Shown piece by piece: positions 6,621-12,525 of a stretch of DNA of 12,525 nucleotides. Made by a program: the position numbers and the translations under genes. Numbering within the stretch: position 1 is the stretch's first letter; each line of letters opens with the position of its first letter. Origin of the DNA: Acidobacteria bacterium UBA6911 (GTDB taxonomy: Bacteria > Acidobacteriota > UBA6911); contig DKBB01000398.1 in assembly GCA_002451015.1 (NCBI GenBank), positions 72,030-84,554 of the forward strand, given 5' to 3'. The notes below the pieces were generated by a model that ran no database searches, was not told the DNA's origin, and saw only the letters and a program-made list of their open reading frames with translations.

Positions 6621-7394
6621 TTATTCCGAATCGCCGGATGGAACCTGGCCCCCGAATTTTATTTTCGTCCTGGATCCGAATTCCTTGTAACCCTCATACG
6701 TAATAGTTTCCTCTATACGTACACGCTGATTGGGAAAACGGAGTGTCTCGTCGGCATAGGTCCAGACGGGAAACCAGTATTTGCCGTCAATCACCTGCCG
6801 GAGCGTTTCAAATTCAGGGAACTGATTGTCCCTCAGATCCGGCACAATTTTTCCTACAGTCCTGACAACTTGAAGATCCGCATCGTCCACCCAGATTTTT
6901 CCCTCGAAATACAGCCGTTCGCCCTTCGTACTCTTGGGCTTGACTTCGAAAACATAGCAGTCCAGTTCATCCACGCGCTCTTCTCCCCGATAATTGAGGT
7001 TATACAGGGGGAGATCTTTGGAAGTTAAGGCAAAAGGATTGAGATTGGTGATTACCTCCTCATCTTCCGGAGTGTACCTGATGCTCCTCAAGCCGCCTTT
7101 CCTTTCCACCAGCCTCACCTCGCGAGTCCCGTCATCGTTGAATACAACCTCGAATACAAGCATGAGAGCCTCATTTTTGACCGGGACGTTATCGACGGAA
7201 AGAACGCGAATCACCGCTGTCTGGGTGTAGGCATAACCCATCCAGGCTTCATAAAATTTGGATTCGATTTCTGTAAACTTTCGGATAATCTCCTCCGGAT
7301 TTATTTCCCCTTCCGATTCAGCCGGCGAAGCCGGAAAGACAAAACCGCAGATCATCCATATCAGGGCAAATGCAGTTATGGAAAAAGAACGCAC
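6621..7394 (-). CDS. Secreted LolA-like (outer-membrane lipoprotein-sorting type) protein
   Basis: The first 25 residues form a signal peptide: a short basic start, hydrophobic core FSITAFALIWMICGFVF, then PASPA before the mature ESEGE. The mature part has a beta-rich pattern typical of the LolA/LolB-like fold. Its C-terminal half (DCYVFEVKPK, LYFEGKIWVDDADLQVVRTVGK at about 162-182, KYWFPVWTYADE at about 205-216) resembles 'outer membrane lipoprotein-sorting protein' entries I associate with acidobacteria. Ligand and partner are unknown; a periplasmic carrier of lipids or lipoproteins is an inference from fold. It is larger (257) than E. coli LolA and is not claimed as LolA itself. The GTG start is well supported by GGGAGGA seven bases upstream. 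The mature protein has one cysteine (146). Confidence 0.8.
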   Translation of the reverse strand: MRSFSITAFALIWMICGFVFPASPAESEGEINPEEIIRKFTEIESKFYEAWMGYAYTQTAVIRVLSVDNVPVKNEALMLVFEVVFNDDGTREVRLVERKGGLRSIRYTPEDEEVITNLNPFALTSKDLPLYNLNYRGEERVDELDCYVFEVKPKSTKGERLYFEGKIWVDDADLQVVRTVGKIVPDLRDNQFPEFETLRQVIDGKYWFPVWTYADETLRFPNQRVRIEETITYEGYKEFGSRTKIKFGGQVPSGDSE

Positions 7395-7551
7395 TTGAAA
7401 ATCCTCCCGAAATGATTAGACCCTCCTTCATCCCAATATTCTCATATTTAACCCACAATTCCGAGACATCAGGCTAAAGATTTTCCATTCCATTAATTAT
7501 ATCCATAATAAATGAGTAGCCGCGGAAAAACCTTTGCTTTAAAGTACCGTC
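7395..7551. promoter_or_regulatory. Divergent promoter region between the LolA-like gene and trmJ
   Basis: Minus strand: a perfect TATAAT lies at 7501-7496 (reading leftward) with TG two bases ahead, giving a near extended -10. The -35 region is GC-rich and does not match. Plus strand: CATAAT (7504-7509) with TTTTCC (7481-7486) at 17-base spacing is a weak candidate for trmJ. The two sets are interleaved, so the two genes could influence each other's initiation. Confidence 0.35.
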
Positions 7552-8274
7552 ATGTTCGAAAGCAATATAGCCATTATCCTGTTAGGAACAAAGTACCCGG
7601 GTAATATCGGGTCGGCCGCCCGCGCCATGTTCAACATGGGATTGAGCCGATTAATTCTCGCGGCGCCGAAGTGTGCTCTTAACGAGGAATCCTATCGCCT
7701 GGCCAAAAGCGGAAAGACGATTCTCGATTCAGCAAAAACCTGCCGTTCGCTCAGCACTGCTTTGCGGGGGATCCGCTTCCTGGTTGGGACGACGGGTAAA
7801 ACCGGCGGGTATCGATCCCAAACCTACTCTCCCCGGTCGCTTGTTCCGCGGCTGCTGGATCATGCCGAACATCAGAAGGTCGGAATACTTTTCGGTCCTG
7901 AAGACACGGGACTTATCGACCACGATCTGGGGCTGTGCCAGCTCCTGATGCGGATTCCAACAGAGCGCAAAGCCAACAGCATCAATCTCGCCCAATCGGT
8001 CATGATTGTCTGCTACGAGCTGTTCCTGGGAACACTGGACCGCGAACCCGGACATGTTCCCAAGCTGGCTTCCTTCGAGCAGGTCGAAGCCATGTACGTA
8101 CAGCTTGAAAATGCCCTTCTGGAGATAGGCTTCCTCCATTCGGAAAATGCCAAGCATATGATGATGCGCATGCGAAGAATGCTGGGGAAAGCCGGCCTGG
8201 AAAGGTCGGACGTGGGCGTCCTTCGGGGTATTGCACGCCAGATCAACTGGTATGCCACCACTAAAGGAAAATAA
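7552..8274 (+). CDS. trmJ: tRNA/rRNA 2'-O-methyltransferase of the TrmJ type (SPOUT family)
   Basis: Transfers a methyl group from S-adenosylmethionine to a ribose 2'-OH; in E. coli TrmJ the target is position 32 of several tRNAs. The three SpoU/SPOUT signatures are present: motif 1 with PGNIGSAARAM (Asn18, Arg24), motif 2 FGPEDTGL (114-121), and motif 3 SINLAQSVMIVCYEL (143-157), which forms the cofactor-binding trefoil knot. After residue 165 comes a helical C-terminal extension, as in TrmJ rather than TrmH or TrmL. The length of 240 is close to E. coli TrmJ (246). The ATG at 7552 has no visible ribosome site, which is odd for this window; protein similarity starts almost at this Met, so initiation may not rely on a Shine-Dalgarno site. 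The substrate is inferred by family only. Confidence 0.9.
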   Translation: MFESNIAIILLGTKYPGNIGSAARAMFNMGLSRLILAAPKCALNEESYRLAKSGKTILDSAKTCRSLSTALRGIRFLVGTTGKTGGYRSQTYSPRSLVPRLLDHAEHQKVGILFGPEDTGLIDHDLGLCQLLMRIPTERKANSINLAQSVMIVCYELFLGTLDREPGHVPKLASFEQVEAMYVQLENALLEIGFLHSENAKHMMMRMRRMLGKAGLERSDVGVLRGIARQINWYATTKGK

Positions 8275-8290
8275 ATCCCGGGAACGCTCG

Positions 8291-9010
8291 TTATCGTAAA
8301 TATTTTGTAGCCAGCTTATCGGTTGTAAGGCGGAAACCTGGTTGCGTAGAAGCCTTCTCCCAGGGAACGCCGAAAGAATCCAGCAGCAGTCGGTTCTGGA
8401 GCGAAGGCGTCTGCAAGTCTCCCTTCGTATCCCTATACTGGAACAGGGACAGCCGGTAAGTGTTCGCTGCAGACAACCCTCCGCTTCTTTCATACGTGAA
8501 GGCGCCGGCAAAGGTACCGATTTTCTCCTTGAGTCTCTTGCTGAAAACCGGCAGATCCATCAGGGAGCCGTCCGGGAGGAATTTCAGGACAGTATTGGAC
8601 AGCGGCAATAATGCATCTTTCTTCTTCACGGAAAACACCCGGTCGTAAGAGATCGCATGAGCAGACATCGAAGATTCAACCGCTACGTACAATTCCGCAC
8701 GTGAAAAACTTCCCTCCTGCAGCAAAGCTTCGATATGCTGGGTAAGCGCTTCCCAGTCGATCCTTTCTTCAGCTTCGTTCAGGCACTTTTCCACGTCCTG
8801 CCAGTTGATCATCTTGGGTTTCCCGCCCGTTCCCATTTTACAGGGGAATTTCTCCGCAGCCGTTCGATAAGCCGAAACAATCAATGCATCTATTTTTGTT
8901 TTGAATACGGGGGTAATGTCCTGGCTGACACCGTTCACAACACAGAAGCCTGATATTAAACAAGGGCCCAGCGCAAGTTTGAGCCAGGTTTTCATATTCA
9001 GAATTTTCAT
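8291..9010 (-). CDS. Secreted protein of unknown function
   Basis: I do not recognise a family. From the ATG at 9010 the protein has 239 residues and begins with a typical export signal (MKTWLKLALGPCLISGFCVVNG, preceded by an alternative ATG five codons earlier), with cleavage likely near VNGVSQ. The mature part has two cysteines (FPCKMG and VEKCLN, about 19 apart) that could form a disulfide, a helical middle (EAEERIDWEALTQHIEALLQEGSFSRAEL), and a probably beta-rich C-terminal half. The reading frame is open up to a GTG at 9136, but that would overlap the STAS gene and add a 42-residue basic leader before the signal peptide, so I prefer 9010 (8995 also possible). No strong ribosome site supports any of these. 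It follows the STAS gene on the same strand, so shared transcription is likely. Its end lies 16 bases from the convergent trmJ end. Confidence 0.7.
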   Translation of the reverse strand: MKILNMKTWLKLALGPCLISGFCVVNGVSQDITPVFKTKIDALIVSAYRTAAEKFPCKMGTGGKPKMINWQDVEKCLNEAEERIDWEALTQHIEALLQEGSFSRAELYVAVESSMSAHAISYDRVFSVKKKDALLPLSNTVLKFLPDGSLMDLPVFSKRLKEKIGTFAGAFTYERSGGLSAANTYRLSLFQYRDTKGDLQTPSLQNRLLLDSFGVPWEKASTQPGFRLTTDKLATKYLR

Positions 9011-9107
9011 AGAATAACCATGTCCGGCCTCCGCCACCAACCCCCGTAAGTAATACGGTTTTGGGAATTTGTAAATGAAGCGGTTGCTATAATTCGGACG
9101 TCTCCTT

Positions 9108-9443
9108 TTAATCCCTATCCAGGTCCGTCTCTTCACATATCTTCATAAACTGATCAAAACGGTACATCAGGAAGAGGTCCTGCAGTTTCTTGTTGGGATT
9201 CATCAAGACGACCTCTCCGTCCACCTCTCTTATCCGCTTGAATAAACGGAGAATTTCGCCCACTCCGGAACTGTCTATAAAAGGAACCTGCCTGAAATCA
9301 ATCACGACTTCCCGCACGTCCTCGTCGTCGGAAACGGCATGCAGACGGTTCTGTAAAACCGGGCAATACTCAAAAGTGATTTTGCCGTTGACGCGAACTA
9401 TTCGGCGATTTCTTTGAGATTCAACTTGGATGTTCATAACCAT
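9108..9443 (-). CDS. STAS-domain protein (anti-sigma factor antagonist-like)
   Basis: The 111 residues form a single STAS domain: strand RIVRVNGKITFEYCPVLQNRL, then VREVVIDFRQVPFIDSSGVGEILRLFKRI, whose DSSG (57-60) is the phosphorylation-loop signature of SpoIIAA/RsbV; the second serine (59) aligns with the regulatory serine of SpoIIAA. Such proteins release sigma factors from anti-sigma kinases, or act in other partner-switching modules. No anti-sigma kinase or phosphatase gene is in the window, so its partner is unknown. The start ATG at 9443 (or 9437, codon 3) lacks a clear ribosome site. The start region is divergent from the phosphoesterase-like gene, and the downstream gene on the same strand encodes the secreted unknown protein. 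Confidence 0.88.
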   Translation of the reverse strand: MVMNIQVESQRNRRIVRVNGKITFEYCPVLQNRLHAVSDDEDVREVVIDFRQVPFIDSSGVGEILRLFKRIREVDGEVVLMNPNKKLQDLFLMYRFDQFMKICEETDLDRD

Positions 9444-9498
9444 TCAGGTAAAAATACTGTCATATTTCAACGGCGGTAGCAAGCATCTGATACGTTAC

Positions 9499-9876
9499 AT
9501 GCGCTCCAGATTCGTAGTCCACCAGCACAGAACCGGCAGAACGCACTTCGATCTCCGGATTATATGCAACGACGTTTTACGCTCGTGGTCTCTTCTCAGA
9601 GAACCGCCCCTTCGCAAGGGAGAAAAACGACTGGCGATCGAAAGGGAAAGTTATACGGTGGATTCCATCGACTGTCGGGCTTTCGAGGAAGAAGCGTTCG
9701 GCCTTGGCAGAGTCCGGGCATGGGATAACGGAGATGTGGATATAAGGGTCCTGACGCCCATACGTCTGGTTTTTGTTTTTCACGGCAAGAGGATATCGGG
9801 AAACTTTGAAATCCGCAGGATGCGCTGGTATCCGGGGAACCGGTGGATATTGAAAAACATGGGGCAAGCATCATAG
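9499..9876 (+). CDS. Stand-alone LigD 3'-phosphoesterase-domain-like protein (divergent)
   Basis: Resembles the N-terminal 3'-phosphoesterase (PE) domain of bacterial LigD, which trims 3'-phosphate and ribonucleotide ends during end joining. Numbering from ATG 9499 (125 residues): RFVVHQHRTGRTHFDLRI aligns with the PE core and keeps His10, His16, Asp18 and Arg20, equivalent to the manganese and phosphate residues His42, His48, Asp50 and Arg52 of P. aeruginosa LigD. SWSLL, EKRLAI and Glu50 also align, and the end HGKRISGNFEIRR...RWIL matches the closing strands. Positions for Gln40, Lys66, His84 and Tyr88 appear as His, Arg, Tyr and Ser, and the 'PEGxYGAG' loop is shortened. No ligase, polymerase or Ku gene is near. 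The frame is open to an ATG at 9430 (148 codons), but that would overlap the divergent STAS gene; the PE domain begins right after 9499. Activity is uncertain. Confidence 0.8.
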   Translation: MRSRFVVHQHRTGRTHFDLRIICNDVLRSWSLLREPPLRKGEKRLAIERESYTVDSIDCRAFEEEAFGLGRVRAWDNGDVDIRVLTPIRLVFVFHGKRISGNFEIRRMRWYPGNRWILKNMGQAS

Positions 9877-9887
9877 CGGAATTTGGC

Positions 9888-9916
9888 TTGACAGAACGGT
9901 CTAATCCATTAGAACC
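9888..9916 (+). promoter_or_regulatory. TTGACA box followed by an operator-like inverted repeat
   Basis: A perfect TTGACA (9888-9893) lies just after the phosphoesterase gene. Five bases on starts GGT-CTAAT-CC-ATTAG-A-ACC (9898-9916), an inverted repeat with perfect 5-bp inner arms and one bulged A in the outer arms. No good -10 is found at 16-18 bases, so promoter status is uncertain. The repeat would sit in the spacer, as repressor or activator sites often do. The TPR gene start is about 115 bases downstream. Confidence 0.3.
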
Positions 9917-10031
9917 TTATTGTAAATAAATCAGGCATATCTGGCCTTGATCTGTTGTGAAAACGCTCCGTTAGCCGGCAGAATCTTCGCCCAGTGAACT
10001 GATAGGCAGTATTTATTCGGGAGTAATTACT

Positions 10032-11171
10032 ATGACTGGAAACACTCGAAAAACGACCTTGGGTATCATCAGCATCTTTACAATATTATTACTGGCTCTT
10101 TGGGGAACCAACGTATTTGCCCTGCAAGAGGAATCCGAGGAAGAAGATGGGGAAGTGGCGCAACAACCCGCAGGATCGCAGAAAATCTCTCCGCTATCCG
10201 ATTACATGTACAAGAAAGACTATCAGAAGTATGAAGAGATACAGAAAGAAGCGAACCTTCAGAAACGGGCCGATCTTCTGATAGCTTTCCTTAAGGAACG
10301 TCCTATCTCAAGGGTGCTTTTATACGTAGCGACAGATTACAATGGATGCATAAACAAGCTCGCAGGCAACGACGTCACAAAGAAAATTTCAATGCTGGAA
10401 TCGCTCTGGGATCTTGTTCCCACAGATCAGGAGATCAAAGCCGCGGAAATCCCTGTCGGCGTGGAAGAATTCAGAAAAACCCATCTTCTGCCTGCAAGAA
10501 AATTGATTTTGACATCCATGGTTGCAGGTTATTATCAAAGCAAAAACTACCCCAAAGCGGCGGAACTGGCGGAACGTGCCTATGCGATCTCCCCGGACAA
10601 AACGCTCCTGCAGACACTGTTCGATATTTACAACAAAATGGGAAATGAAGAAAAAATCCTGGCATACGGACAGAAAATGCTGGATGCATTCCCGATGAAT
10701 CAGCCCCAGGGGTACACCACCGCCCTGCAATTGGCGGATATTTATATCAAAAAACAGAACGTGAACGCCGCGTTAGATGTGTTTACCAAATTAATGAACG
10801 TCTATGGAAACAGTGTTCCGCCTAATATACCGGAAGCCAACTGGAATCAAACAAGGATCTTCGCCTATACCTTAATGGCACGGGATGCCTACTCGAAAAA
10901 CAGCTATGAAAAAGCCGAAAAGCTGTTCCAAACGGTCCTGTCGTTCAATTCCAGACTCGATGAACCCTACTACTACCTCGGAATGTGCAAATGGAAAACC
11001 AAGGACCAGCCAGCCGCTATCGTATATTTTGCCAGGTGCACCGTGCTGAATAAAGACTATGCGGCTAGGGCGAAAAAGTACCTTGAAGATCTGTATAAAG
11101 CGACATATCCGAATAAGCCGGAAGGACTACCGGATGTCTTAAACCAGGCAAGATCGGATCTCGGGCTATAA
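10032..11171 (+). CDS. Exported tetratricopeptide-repeat (TPR) protein
   Basis: The N-terminus is a signal peptide or membrane anchor (residues 8-30, GIISIFTILLLALWGTNVFA, cleavage after VFA likely), followed by an acidic Gln/Glu-rich linker (31-50). The rest is helical, with TPR-like units at about 172-230 (AGYYQSKNYPKAAELAERAYAISP and the next unit) and about 235-265 (ADIYIKKQNVNAALDVFTKL). Further units at about 285-350 include AYSKNSYEKAEKLFQTVLSF and PYYYLGMCKWKTKDQPAAIVYFARC. TPRs mediate protein-protein contacts; a periplasmic or envelope scaffold is likely, but the partner is unknown. GGGAG eight bases before the ATG supports the start. It is a single gene with its own upstream region, followed by a 251-base spacer before rho. 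No enzyme domain is visible. Confidence 0.85.
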   Translation: MTGNTRKTTLGIISIFTILLLALWGTNVFALQEESEEEDGEVAQQPAGSQKISPLSDYMYKKDYQKYEEIQKEANLQKRADLLIAFLKERPISRVLLYVATDYNGCINKLAGNDVTKKISMLESLWDLVPTDQEIKAAEIPVGVEEFRKTHLLPARKLILTSMVAGYYQSKNYPKAAELAERAYAISPDKTLLQTLFDIYNKMGNEEKILAYGQKMLDAFPMNQPQGYTTALQLADIYIKKQNVNAALDVFTKLMNVYGNSVPPNIPEANWNQTRIFAYTLMARDAYSKNSYEKAEKLFQTVLSFNSRLDEPYYYLGMCKWKTKDQPAAIVYFARCTVLNKDYAARAKKYLEDLYKATYPNKPEGLPDVLNQARSDLGL

Positions 11172-11422
11172 CAGCCCGTGGTAGAAACTTTTTACTGTAT
11201 ACACAACTTTATTCGGTTACGACCGATCGCCAATTTCAACGAACAAGCGCAAATGCCGGTTAGCGCGCAGGCCGGCATTTGCTGCGCAATGTAAACCGGC
11301 TAAAAAAAATACGCTGGAAATTTCCTCTAGATAGGTGTAAAGTTACTATTCTCAACTGTTAGTAGTCCACGCTATCACTTACATTTGCACCGACTCAGAT
11401 CTCATCCAAAACAGGGAGCATC
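11172..11422 (+). promoter_or_regulatory. Spacer and structured leader upstream of rho
   Basis: No gene is seen. The region holds a strong hairpin (11249-11282, separate entry), an A8 run near 11302-11309, a weak promoter candidate TTTCCT (11321-11326) with TACTAT (11344-11349) at 17-base spacing, and nested complementary segments just before rho: GGTG (11334-11337) with CACC (11388-11391), AAGT (11340-11343) with ACTT (11377-11380), TACTA (11344-11348) with TAGTA (11360-11364). In E. coli rho is autoregulated by Rho-dependent attenuation in its leader; a comparable role here is an inference. Confidence 0.4.
11249..11282. other. Strong 11-bp hairpin between the TPR gene and rho
   Basis: GCAAATGCCGG (11249-11259) pairs perfectly with CCGGCATTTGC (11272-11282) around a 12-base loop rich in GCGCGC. 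It lies 77 bases after the TPR stop. No T-run follows on either strand, so it does not fit a classical intrinsic terminator. It may end or protect the TPR transcript with Rho's help, or be part of the rho leader. Confidence 0.5.
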
Positions 11423-12525
11423 ATGGCAGAAAAGGACACCCGTTCAAATAACGCTTCAGGCGACAAGAAAATATCCATCCAGGAAGCTCTGGACAAGGAA
11501 GGGGAACAGCTTCATATCAGTGAACTGCAATCCCTGAATATAAAGGAACTCGCCAAAATCGCAAAAAAATACAAAATTGCCGAAGCAGGCAAACTGAGCA
11601 AACAGGACCTTATTTTCGCCGTCCTGCAGGCCCAGGCCGAAAAACACGGACTGATCTTTTCTGAAGGAGTTCTGGAAGTTCTTCCCGAAGGGTATGGCTT
11701 CCTCCGATCTCCCGACTACAGTTACCTGCCGGGACCGGACGATATCTATATTTCTCCTTCGCAAATCAGGAAGTTTGACCTGCGCACCGGAGATATCGTT
11801 TCCGGTCAAATACGCATGCCGAACGAGGGGGAACGTTACCTTGCCTTGGTAAAAGTGGACGCCGTCAATTTTGAGCCTCCCGAGGAAGCGCGTCACCGCA
11901 TTTTCTATGACAATTTGACGCCGCTTTACCCTCAAGAGAGAATTGGTCTCGAAACCGTCAAGGACAATCTGTCGGCCCGGGTTATGGACATTTTCACACC
12001 CATCGGGAAAGGCCAGCGCGGACTGATCGTTTCCCCGCCCAGAACAGGCAAAACCATGCTGCTGCAGAGCATCGCCAATTCGATCAGCGCGAATCACCCT
12101 GAAATATACCTCATCGTGCTGCTGATAGACGAACGGCCTGAAGAAGTTACGGACATGGAACGCTCGGTGAAAGGCGAGGTGATAAGCTCCACTTTCGACG
12201 AACCAGCATCCCGGCACGTGCAGGTCGCGGAAATCGTCATGGAAAAAGCAAAACGGCTGGTGGAACACAAAAAAGACGTCGTCATTCTTCTGGACAGCAT
12301 CACCCGGCTTGCTCGAGCCTACAACACCGTCATCCCCTCCAGCGGGAAAGTGCTCTCGGGAGGTGTGGACGCCAACGCATTGGAAAAACCGAAACGATTC
12401 TTCGGTGCAGCCCGCAAGATCGAAGAAGGCGGCAGCCTTACCATCATGGCGACAGCCCTGATCGATACGGGCAGCCGCATGGATGATGTCATATTCGAGG
12501 AGTTCAAGGGCACCGGCAACATGGA
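11423..12525 (+). CDS. rho: Transcription termination factor Rho (3' end beyond window)
   Basis: A hexameric RNA-dependent ATPase and helicase that ends transcription. The 367 visible codons show an N-terminal helical domain (about 33-75: [21 protein letters not shown]), the cold-shock-like RNA-binding fold with [15 protein letters not shown] (82-96) and [19 protein letters not shown] (106-124), and the ATPase core. Within the core are Walker [13 protein letters not shown] (200-211; E. coli has PPKAGKT), [10 protein letters not shown] (233-242), Walker [11 protein letters not shown] (286-295), the Q-loop [11 protein letters not shown] (306-316) and the R-loop FKGTGNM (361-367) at the edge. 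The remaining C-terminus should be about 75-80 residues. The first 30 residues are a short charged extension. AGGGAG lies four bases before the ATG. The Walker A Arg-Thr in place of Lys-Ala is the only notable core change seen. Confidence 0.97.
   Translation, partial: MAEKDTRSNNASGDKKISIQEALDKEGEQLHISELQSLNIKELAKIAKKYKIAEAGKLSKQDLIFAVLQAQAEKHGLIFSEGVLEVLPEGYGFLRSPDYSYLPGPDDIYISPSQIRKFDLRTGDIVSGQIRMPNEGERYLALVKVDAVNFEPPEEARHRIFYDNLTPLYPQERIGLETVKDNLSARVMDIFTPIGKGQRGLIVSPPRTGKTMLLQSIANSISANHPEIYLIVLLIDERPEEVTDMERSVKGEVISSTFDEPASRHVQVAEIVMEKAKRLVEHKKDVVILLDSITRLARAYNTVIPSSGKVLSGGVDANALEKPKRFFGAARKIEEGGSLTIMATALIDTGSRMDDVIFEEFKGTGNM

Noticed and set aside
6612..7028. 138-codon plus-strand open frame after the sigma factor gene
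   Set aside because: It is antisense to the LolA-like gene, which has a signal peptide and a strong ribosome site.
7729..8511. 260-codon minus-strand open frame across trmJ and the end of the secreted-protein gene
   Set aside because: It is antisense to trmJ, and its composition is that of a shadow frame with no family resemblance.
11456..12268. 270-codon open frame antisense to rho
   Set aside because: It lies wholly opposite the highly conserved rho gene and its translation shows no recognisable domain; it is explained by codon bias of rho.
1..12525. Search for CRISPR repeats, transposase genes, tRNA or rRNA genes and phage genes
   Set aside because: No spaced repeats, terminal inverted repeats, cloverleaf-like structures or mobile-element proteins were seen by eye.

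Overview
The window reads as ordinary chromosomal backbone of a Gram-negative bacterium. Several genes point towards the Acidobacteriota or a neighbouring lineage. These are a secreted LolA-like protein of a type I associate with acidobacterial genomes, a TPR protein with a signal peptide, a sigma-32-like factor, and a Dps-like ferritin with a cysteine pair. That placement is an inference from protein style and has not been tested. I see no transposase, phage gene, CRISPR array, tRNA or rRNA.

Left part (1-2820, minus strand): a likely three-gene operon, read right to left. It encodes a stand-alone Lon substrate-binding-domain protein, a long-chain acyl-CoA synthetase, and the start of an SDR oxidoreductase cut by the window edge. 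Upstream (2821-3187) is a divergent spacer that may hold a small ORF with a PEGA-like tail.

Centre-left (3188-6594, plus strand): proline dehydrogenase overlaps the gene for a zinc-ribbon thioredoxin (TrxC type) by 26 bases. After a 328-base spacer with a promoter/operator-like site comes a Dps-like 'thioferritin', then a sigma-32/RpoH-like sigma factor. Redox and stress functions dominate here.

Centre-right (6621-9876): a secreted LolA-like protein (minus) is divergent from the RNA methyltransferase TrmJ (plus). Next come a secreted protein of unknown function and a STAS anti-sigma-antagonist-like protein (both minus, probably one transcript). Divergent from these is a small stand-alone protein resembling the LigD 3'-phosphoesterase domain, with several active-site substitutions.

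Right part (10032-12525, plus strand): a secreted TPR protein, a 251-base structured spacer, and the rho gene, whose 3' end lies beyond the window.

I did not find a clear new multi-gene system. The best leads are the divergent phosphoesterase, the thioferritin with an operator-like palindrome over its likely promoter, the overlapping proline dehydrogenase/thioredoxin pair, and the structured region ahead of rho.
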